Positions 56,946-64,000 of a stretch of DNA of 64,000 bases are shown piece by piece; the stretch's first letter is position 1, and each line of letters starts with the position of its first letter. A program made the translations under genes and the position numbers. The stretch spans positions 12,639,346 to 12,703,345 of the forward strand of contig JAGTTD010000011.1 in NCBI GenBank assembly GCA_018398585.1, read 5' to 3'. A model generated the notes under the pieces. The model worked only from the letters and a program-made list of their open reading frames with translations, was not told the origin of the DNA and ran no database searches. The stretch comes from Simmondsia chinensis (Eukaryota > Streptophyta > Magnoliopsida > Caryophyllales > Simmondsiaceae).

Positions 56946-59728
56946 ATGGCTGGTATGGATGATGATGGCTCTTGTCAATCAGTGATGAGTGATTATTCGG
57001 AGAAGATAAAGCAAGAATGGAGGCAAGAACATGAGGAGTTTTGGCAGAAAAAGAAACAGGAATGGGACGAAATGGTGCCGCAAATTGTGAATCGGCAATA
57101 TTCAGCTCATCCGTTTGCAAACATCAATCTAGATTGTGTTGGTGTTCTTGATGCAAATGAGCCCTCAGAGCTAATGGATAGTGTTATACAATAAGAGCTC
57201 AATGTTGAACAAAAAGAGGAAGCTGGAGTAGAATCGATTGATGTTGAAGATGAATTCGACCACGACAATACTGAAATTGATGAACACAAGTTAAAGGAAC
57301 CTGAGTTTAAGCAAGTTGATCGTTATGAAGATGTTGAGTTACAGCATGACATGTTTCCGGAATGAGAGCACGATTTTCATGTCATGGGACTGATAAAGAA
57401 AGCAAAGAGTAAAGTGAAGAGGAACCATCTAAACAAAGCATTGAAAGATTTTTGGCGTAAAAAGAAGTGGACAAAGCAGAAATTGAAGCAAGAGGCTGAG
57501 TTTCAGCCTAGGATGTTAGATGGTCGGCAAGAACTAACTCAAGCTCCTGATTTTACCGATGTATATGCTAGTATGCAAGGGACGGATACAACCGAACCTC
57601 TGATTTTAACTGGGGAAGTGGATGTTACTACTGTAGTAACAATGAAAGCACCGCAAAATGCGTTTAGCACTTCTCCGAGGCATCTTGATATTCGAAATTA
57701 GTATTTGATTTGTGCTGGTAGTAATGTGATTGATGCATTGCAAGGTTCTTGGAGTGGAGAAATGGTGTATTCAAATACATATTCTTATGACAAGTTGCCT
57801 CCTGATCCGGGAGAAGATTCTCAAGACTATGTGAAGCTGAACAGAGTTGATTTTCTGTTGAAAAGAATTAATCAAGCTGCGAGAGTGCATTTCAAGGTTC
57901 AACAAAGGAGAAGCATTGTGTCTATACAAGCAATTGAGTTGATGGAGGTGTATAATTTCAGTAAAGTGCTGAAACAGATTTCGGTTCAGACCAAAACCAA
58001 TACAATCGGTGCTTGAACTGATATAAATGAAATTGGAAGTCCCTTTGATCTAGGAAAGGTAGATCATGATTATAACAAGCTGAAACATGAGGCCGAGTTG
58101 GTGGAAAGGTTCTAGCAAACTGCTAAAATCAGTTTCCGAGTCCAATTTAGGCCAAGTTTAATTTCTGGAAGAACTTTTAACATGTTAGAAGTTCACAAAT
58201 TGGGCACTGATCTGAAAATTGGGTTTATTCAGCTAAGATCCGGTAGTATTGAAGGTCTTGGGGTTATGTTTGATATTGGAAGACCCCCTGATGCTTTGAA
58301 GGAATCGGGTTACTGCAATTGGGTTGGAATGACAATGCTGGACAGTAATGAGGCAAGTGTATTGAGTTTCAAATTTAGTCTGTGCAATTATCGAGCTATG
58401 TGCAGAGAAAAAGCTCCATTAGTGCAACCAAATGTGAGTCCTTCTGAAGTTATGAGGCTTGCTGGTTGGGTTGATTTTGGAATGCAAAAGCTTTTTGCTG
58501 GAAATTCAGACTTGTTGCAGTATTGGAGCATATTATAGAATTATGGCTCATCTGTGATCTATTGTGGGAGTTCTGTATGGAAGAATCAGAGACACAAGCG
58601 TCAATATTTCTTGAATGTTTGGATGAAGGAGTACAACAAGGAAACAAGATCAACTCTAGCTTAAAGTATTTTACAATTCAGCATTAACGAGCAGGACAGA
58701 TCTCCTCTGGCTCTGAATTTAATCTCAGTAACTTGGAATTGTCATATGTGTTCTGATTTGATGTACATTCTTAAGCTCGTTGACAAGAAAGCAAAGCTTG
58801 ATCATTTGAGGCAAATTGGGTGGCTGGAAGAGCTTTGGGTCTAAAGAAATCTACTGTATAGATTGGAAAGTGTGAGCTGCAGCATTAACAATGTCGATTG
58901 GAATGTTTTGGGAGTTCAAGTTATGACACGTGTCCTTGGCATTTAACAATGGCTTATGAACTCTTAGTTTGTGTGGTCTATGCAAGAGTTTGGGAAGAAA
59001 AGGCTGAGACTTTCAGATCTTACTAGTTCACAAACAAGATTCATGCAATGGAAGGATTAGTAGCTGCTAAAAAATCTTGGAGAATTACAATTCCTTCACT
59101 GTCAACAGCAAATGAGTTGCTCAGATTGAGTGTGGTTGGTGTTATTATGGTTTTGAGAAGATGTAATTACTTGTTCACATCAAGAAGCTTCCATATGGAT
59201 AAGAATCCAGCTGAAATCTGCAATATCCGAAGCTATGAGTTGTCTTGGGTATACACTGCTGAATTCTTGAAGTCTGCAGCATATCATGTGGAATGTGAAA
59301 GCAATCAAGTATATGTTGAGCTTGGTCTGAGATGGTTTAGTAAGTGGATGTTTAAGCAATACAAATATTGGATAAGATCCAAGATGAAGTGGTTGCAGCT
59401 GCATTCTTATGGGATTTCCATGTGTTTTGTCACCAAGATCAAGATATGGGGTTGTTTTAGCTGCATTTGGGAATGCTTACATGCTGATTTTGATCCTTGG
59501 TTTGAGTTTGGAAGGCCTTCCGAGATGTTCAAGGACTTCATGTGTAGTCTTATGGGTTTAACGACATTCAAATCCTATTGTGCAGCATTTTACAAGCGAA
59601 ATTACATAATTGTTGCTATGTTTTATGGTTCTCTGCAGCAGGATAAAGTTTTGAGCTATATGATCTGCATCATGAGGTGTTGTGGGTGTGTTGTTTATGT
59701 TGGGATGGTTTGGTTTGATCAGTGCTGA
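56946..59728 (+). pseudogene. Private ORF of the LTR element, copy 1, broken but longest
   Basis: I do not recognise this protein. It starts MAGMDDDGSCQSVMSDY at 56946; the frame is also open upstream without an ATG. Next come a charged segment (KIKQEWRQEHEEFWQKKKQE), an acidic region, and a basic segment present only in this copy (57355-57700). Then ICAGSNVIDALQGSWSGE; a module RVDFLLKRINQAARVHFKVQ repeated as VERF..TAKISFRVQFRPSL; VMFDIGRPPDALKES; and a C-terminal frame 59048-59728 with FEFGRPSEMFKDFMCSLMGL. Stops at 57192, 57363, 57699, 58014, 58113 and 58537 break it. Confidence 0.6.
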
Positions 59729-60088
59729 CCTCCTGAAGAGTACTACACATTCAAATGCAAACATCGCGCCAAAACAAGAGTCATACTCATGTACCTGCTG
59801 CATTTCAAAGCCACTTCATCATTGGATCGTTTCAGTTGCAACAAAATTCAGCAAATTCCAGTGCAGTACAACTCAGTTTCCGATCTGCATTTAGTGTGTT
59901 CCTAGATGCTGAATTCGTAGCTGCATTGAGTGGTTCCTGATCTACATTGGGTGCAATAATTTCAGCAGCCAGATGTTCTTAACTGTAGACTTCAGCGTGA
60001 GTTCTTCAATTTCAGCTCTCCTTTCCACAACAATAAGTGTTCTTGAAGGTCTCAACTCTCTTCTATTCTTCAGGACAAAAATGTTTTC

Positions 60089-60101
60089 AAGGGGAAGGGA
60101 A
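60089..60101 (+). other. Polypurine tract of the non-autonomous LTR element
   Basis: AAGGGGAAGGGAA directly before the LTR. Element A has AAGGGGGAGGGAA in the same place. Confidence 0.85.
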
Positions 60102-60604
60102 TGTTATGATCCGAGAATCCAAGGCATGAGAAGATTTAGTGCTTGATGTGTGTGCTGCTGGTAGCTTCTGTAGGGTGCGGCTATGTTATTAATTTAGTGG
60201 CTGTTACGTGCTGATTAGTTAGTAGAATGCTGCGTGTATTGTAATAACCTGCAGTAAGCATGTTACGGTTGGGCTATGGGCGCCTTAGTAGTTTAGTTGT
60301 TAGTTCAATTTGTCTTGGCGCCAAATAAGCTAGGAGTTAGTTAGTAGATATTTTCATATGTTTAGATATTTTAGGTAAGTCGGTTGGTTGTGATCAAATC
60401 ATGTAAGTAGTATAAGTAGAAGGCTCTAGCTTGTAATCATAATAACAATTTCGATGAATGAATTTGATATCTCTTGATATCTCTCTCTACTTCTCATCTC
60501 CCTTTCACTTCTTATCTCTTCTTAATTCTAAATTCTCTTCTCATCTCATACTCTCACTTTCCCAGCCAAGGTTAAGGTCCAAGAGTAATCTTTGAGTCTT
60601 AACA
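60102..60604 (+). repeat. LTR of the non-autonomous element (503 bp)
   Basis: TGTTATGATCC...GAGTCTTAACA. It contains GGCGCCAAATAAGCTAGG (60317-60334) and a pyrimidine-rich block CTCTACTTCTCATCTCCC (60485-60502), the complement of the purine block in the minus-strand gypsy LTRs of this window. Confidence 0.88.
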
Positions 60605-60606
60605 AT

Positions 60607-60619
60607 TGGTATCAGAGCC
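60607..60619 (+). other. Primer binding site, initiator-Met tRNA
   Basis: TGGTATCAGAGCC, a full match to the usual site, two bases after the LTR. Confidence 0.9.
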
Positions 60620-61737
60620 TTGATTTGGCTTCCGAATTAAGCTCTAAATCAGAAAAAAAAAAAAATACAAAATTTAATTGATTGTGTTGCAATTAATCAA
60701 TAAAAATACAATTTCGATACTGATTTAGTTCAGTCTTATATGATCAAGAATTCAATTCTGAATTCTGATCGTGAAGAGGTTTGTGTACTGCAAGTCCATA
60801 TCTAAAGCTGAATTTGCTGGTTTTTTGTGATTAGAAATTCATTTCAAAAGTGCTTTAAGTGGCGGTTACTGTCATATGCCTTATTGATCTGCAAGTGCCT
60901 GGGAATTGCTTCGATTGGGATCAATTTGATTGAAATACATTGAAGAAAGTTTAATTGATCAGTAATTGTTGTTTACATTCAATATCAAGCTGATTCAGAT
61001 TGAATCTGATCAAGCATTAGCTGCTCAAGTTGAGTGCTGAGTAAAGTATTAGTTGTTGAACTTGAGTGTTGAGCTTAATTATTCTTGATCAATTATTCAT
61101 TTGATCAGTTGGAGAAGAAGTTTAAAGTGAGCTATTGGAACAACATTACACATGATCATAATCAAAAGATTAGAAATTGTTGAGCTTGAGGTAACGGTTT
61201 CTGAACTGAAAGTTACAATCCGATTATAATCTGTGTTGTTGCTAATTTGTGATATAATTCGTGTTAATAGGCATAGAAGTGGTGAGAATTCATCAGAATC
61301 TGCGTTTGATTCTTAAGAATTATATGTTATTGAGTGAAGATTTGCTTAGGTGGGAATCTGACATTGAACTGAGCACCGAAAGTGCTGAAATCCGATTTCG
61401 TTCTTAAAGATTACTTTGAGTATTGTGTTAAGGACCTGATTGCGATCCAGAATCGAGCTTAATTTAGAATTGTAAGTCTGAATATTCAAGAAAACATCGC
61501 AGTTAGGGTTTGTTCGAGTTCTCTGTGGGGAAAATCTGCATATTAGGGTTTGTCATCAGTGACTATTATGGAACCGTTAGTAAGTGGTTGTTTTGTGCGA
61601 ACGAAGGAGTATAATTTCTTTAAGCAATCATCGGTTGAAGTGATTCGAATAGAATTTTGTTCTCCTGCAAACTGAGTTGGTTCCTATCTCTGCAAACTGA
61701 GCTGTTCCAGATCGAAGCATTGTTGTTCATTGCAAAT
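60620..61737 (+). other. Untranslated leader of the non-autonomous element
   Basis: AT-rich, rich in TTGATC and GAATTC phrases, and without a conserved long frame. Its second half (61190-61737) is repeated at 63143-63690 ahead of copy 3. From 61470 it also matches 56668 onward ahead of copy 1. Confidence 0.65.
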
Positions 61738-62508
61738 ATGGCTGCTTTGGATGATGATGGCTCTTGTCATTCAGTAATGAGTGATTGTTGGGAGAAAATA
61801 AAGCAAGAATGGAGGAAAGAATGTGAGGAGTTTTGGCAGAAAAAGAAACAAGAATGGGATGAAATGGTGCAGCAAATTGTGAATCGGCAATATTCAGCTC
61901 ATCCGTTTGCAAACATCAATCGAGATTGTGTTGGTGTTCTTGATGCAAATGAGCCCTCTGAGCTAATGGATTGTGTTATACAACAAGAGCTCAATGTTAA
62001 GCAAAAAGAGGAAGTTGGAGTAGAATCGGCTGTTGTTGAAGATGAATTCCACCACGACAATGCCGAAATTGATGAACACAAGTTAGAGGGACCTGAGTTT
62101 GAACAAGTTGATCATTATGAAGATGTTGAGTCACAGCATTTGATTTGTGCTGGTAGTAATGTGATTGATGCATTGCAAGGTTCTTGGAGTGGAGAAATAG
62201 TGTATTCAAATATGTATTCTTATGACGAGTTGCCTCCTGATCCGGGAGAAGATTCTCAAGACTATGTGAAGCTGAAAAGAGTTGATTTTCTGTTGAAAAG
62301 AATTAATCAAGATGCGAGAGTGCGTTTCAAGGTTCAACAAAGGAGAAGCATTGTGTCTATACAAGCAATTGAGTTGTTAGAGGTGTATAATTTCAGTAAA
62401 GTGCTGAAACAGATGTTGGTTCCGACCAAAACTGATACAATCGATGCTTTAACTGATGTAAATGATTTTGGAAGTCCCTTTGATCTAGGAATGGTAGATC
62501 ATGATTAA
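61738..62508 (+). CDS. Private ORF of the LTR element, copy 2, N-terminal part
   Basis: Open for 256 codons from MAALDDDGSCHSVMSDC. The frame is open further upstream (to 61657) only from a TTG, so the ATG shared by all three copies is preferred. Features: KIKQEWRKECEEFWQKKKQE (charged, helical), a strongly acidic middle (about residues 90-125), QHLICAGSNVIDALQGSWSG, and RVDFLLKRINQDARVRFKVQ. Compared with copy 1 it lacks about 350 bp between QH and LICAG. It stops at 62506 because two bases are missing relative to copy 1 (DHD then stop instead of DHDYNKLK). Function unknown. Confidence 0.6.
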   Translation: MAALDDDGSCHSVMSDCWEKIKQEWRKECEEFWQKKKQEWDEMVQQIVNRQYSAHPFANINRDCVGVLDANEPSELMDCVIQQELNVKQKEEVGVESAVVEDEFHHDNAEIDEHKLEGPEFEQVDHYEDVESQHLICAGSNVIDALQGSWSGEIVYSNMYSYDELPPDPGEDSQDYVKLKRVDFLLKRINQDARVRFKVQQRRSIVSIQAIELLEVYNFSKVLKQMLVPTKTDTIDALTDVNDFGSPFDLGMVDHD

Positions 62509-63142
62509 CAAGTTGAAACATGAGGCCGAGTTGGAGGAAAGGTTCAAGCAAACTTCTAAAATCAGTTTTCGAGTCTAATTTAGGCCAAGTTTAATTTTAG
62601 GAAGAATTTTTAACATGTTAGAAGTGCACAAATTGGGCACTGATCTGAAAATTGGGTTTGTCCAGCCATGGTCCAGTAGTATTGAAGATCTTGGGGTTAT
62701 GTTTGATATTGGAAGACCCCCTGATGCTTTGAAGGAATCTGGTTACTGCAATTGGGTTGGAATGACAATGCTAGACAGTAATGAGGCAAGTGTATTGAGC
62801 TTCAAATTCAGTCTGTGCAATTATCGAGCTATGTGCAGAGAAAAAGCTCCATTAGTGCAACCAAATGTGCGTCCTCCTGAAGTTATGAGGCTTGCTGGTT
62901 GGGTTGATTTTGGAATGCAAAAGCTTTTGGCTGGAAATTCAGACTTGTTGCAGTATTGGAGCATATTAGAGAATTATGGCTCATCTGTGATCTGTTGTGG
63001 GAGTTCAATATGGAAGAATCAGAGGCACAAGCTTCAGTATTTCTTGAATGTTTGGATGAAGGAGTACAACAAGGAAACAAGATCAATTCTAGCTGAAAGT
63101 ATTTTACAATTCAGCATTAACGAGCAGGACGGTATTTCTTGA
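62509..63142 (+). pseudogene. Private ORF, copy 2, continuation after frameshift
   Basis: After the frameshift near 62506 and a stop at 62576 (copy 1 has Gln), the frame 62615-63142 reads MLEVHKLGTDLKIGFVQP, VMFDIGRPPDALKESGYCN, FKFSLCNYRAMCREKAPLVQ, MRLAGWVDFGMQKLLAGNSD and KNQRHKLQYFLNVWMKEYNK. It ends FSINEQDGIS where the tandem duplication cuts in. Copy 1 shows that the protein continues beyond this point. Confidence 0.6.
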
Positions 63143-63690
63143 TGTACCGGTTTCTGAACTAAAAGTTACAATCAGATTATAATCTGTGTTTTTGCTGATT
63201 CGTGATATAATTCATGTTAATAAGCATAGAAGTGGTGAGAATTCATCAGAATCTGCGTTTGATTCTAAAGAATTATATGTTATTGACTGGAGATTTGCTT
63301 AAGCGGGAATCTGACATTGAACAGAGCACCGAAAGTGTTGAAATCAGATTTCGTTCTTAAAGATTGCTTTGAGTATTGTGTTGAGGACTTGATTACGATC
63401 TCGAATCGAACTTAATTCGGAATTGTAAGTCTGAATATTCAAGAAAACATCGCAGTTAGGGTTTGTTCGAGTTCTCTGTGGCGAAAATCTGCATATTTGG
63501 GTTTGTAATCATTGACGATTGTGGAACCGTTAGTAAGTGATTGTTTTGTGTGAACGAAGGAGTATAATGTCTTTAAGCAATCATCGGTTGAAGTGATTCG
63601 AATCGAATTTTGTTCCCCTGCGAACTGAGTTGGTTCTTATCTCTACGAACTGAGTTGTTCCAGATCGAAGCATTGCTGTTCATTGCAAAG

Positions 63691-64000
63691 ATGGCTGGTA
63701 TGGATCATGTTGGCTCTTCTCAATCAGTGATGATTGATTATTGGGAGAAAATAAAGCAAGAATGGAGGCAAGAACGTGAGGAGTTTTGGCAGAAAAAGAA
63801 ACAGGGATGGAACGAAATGGTGCAGCAAATTGTGAATCGGCAATATTCAGCTCATCTGTTTGCAAACATCAATCAAGATTGTGTTGGTGTTCTTGATGCA
63901 AATGAGCCCTCGGAGCTAATGGATAGTGTTATACAACAAGAGCTCAATGTTGAGCAAAAAGAGGAAGTTGGAGTAGAATCGGTTGTTGTTGAAGATGAAT
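63691..64000 (+). CDS. Private ORF of the LTR element, copy 3, partial
   Basis: MAGMDHVGSSQSVMIDYWEK, then EEFWQKKKQGWNEMVQQIVN and ANEPSELMDSVIQQELNVEQ. Open without a stop to the end of the window (103 codons). Differs from copies 1 and 2 at scattered residues. The AAAG-ATG context matches the start of the other copies. Confidence 0.6.
   Translation, partial: MAGMDHVGSSQSVMIDYWEKIKQEWRQEREEFWQKKKQGWNEMVQQIVNRQYSAHLFANINQDCVGVLDANEPSELMDSVIQQELNVEQKEEVGVESVVVEDE

Larger units (their letters stand above)
61190..63142 (+). repeat. Internal tandem duplication, unit 1 (about 1953 bp)
   Basis: Unit 1 runs from GGTAACGGTTTCTGAACTGA to the sequence for INEQDG. Unit 2 starts near 63143 (TGTACCGGTTTCTGAAC) and leaves the window. 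Landmarks such as AATTGTAAGTCTGAATATTC are exactly 1953 bp apart (61469 and 63422). Confidence 0.85.
56666..64000 (+). mobile_element. Non-autonomous LTR retrotransposon family with a private ORF, in internal-LTR-internal arrangement
   Basis: Left internal region 56666-60101 ends in a polypurine tract, then one LTR (60102-60604), then a primer site, leader (60620-61469) and the right internal region, which runs off the window. Left and right internal regions share the same open frame with high similarity, so the frame belongs to the element and is not flanking host sequence. The right part also carries a tandem duplication (about 61190 to 63142, repeated from about 63143). No gag, protease, RT or integrase was found in either part. 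The left element lacks its 5' LTR and leader. Confidence 0.8.

Overview
This window comes from the repeat-rich part of a plant nuclear genome, probably a flowering plant. The evidence is plant-type CACTA transposase domains (Transposase_21, DUF4218, DUF4216, Transposase_24), Ty1/copia and Ty3/gypsy retrotransposons primed with initiator-Met tRNA, L1-type LINEs with a zf-RVT tail, short TIR elements, AT-rich spacers and satellites. I found no intact cellular gene and no functional tRNA or rRNA gene. Almost every open frame is a broken piece of a mobile element.

Layout. (1) 1-8364: 3' part of a CACTA element on the + strand, ending in a CACTA terminus at 8364, with a truncated Ty3/gypsy element inside it (about 414-2543, minus). 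(2) 8365-20927: an older minus-strand Ty3/gypsy element. Its left part is cut by the CACTA end, and a Ty1/copia element (10793-19215, +) with unusually long LTRs of about 2.1-2.2 kb sits in its gag gene, flanked by the 5-bp duplication AGTAT. (3) 20928-25140: AT-rich repeat field with a 5'-truncated LINE (20-bp target duplication) and a near-perfect palindrome at 23376-23602. (4) 25148-33400: fragments of gypsy and copia elements, a TIR element rich in GAGCC, a 100-N gap and a minisatellite. (5) 33400-36527: mostly unassigned, with a 49-bp tandem repeat and a solo LTR.

(6) 36528-50807: a complete three-layer nest. Ty3/gypsy element A (target duplication TCTTG) contains the younger, related element B (39468-45243, duplication CATAA) and a 5'-truncated LINE (46278-49954, 12-bp duplication). 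All three read on the minus strand. (7) 51460-54760: a degenerate 43-bp satellite interrupted by a copia relic, followed by an hAT-like short element (54777-55345, 8-bp duplication) and a roughly 165-bp repeat (55980-56665).

(8) 56666-64000 is the most interesting part. One LTR (60102-60604) has a polypurine tract on its left and a tRNA primer site on its right, so it joins two internal regions of the same retrotransposon family. Both internal regions carry the same open frame, present in three copies (from 56946, 61738 and 63691). It is neither gag nor pol and I do not recognise it. This looks like a non-autonomous LTR retrotransposon family with its own private protein. Its LTR ends, primer site and polypurine tract resemble those of elements A and B, which could supply the enzymes in trans.
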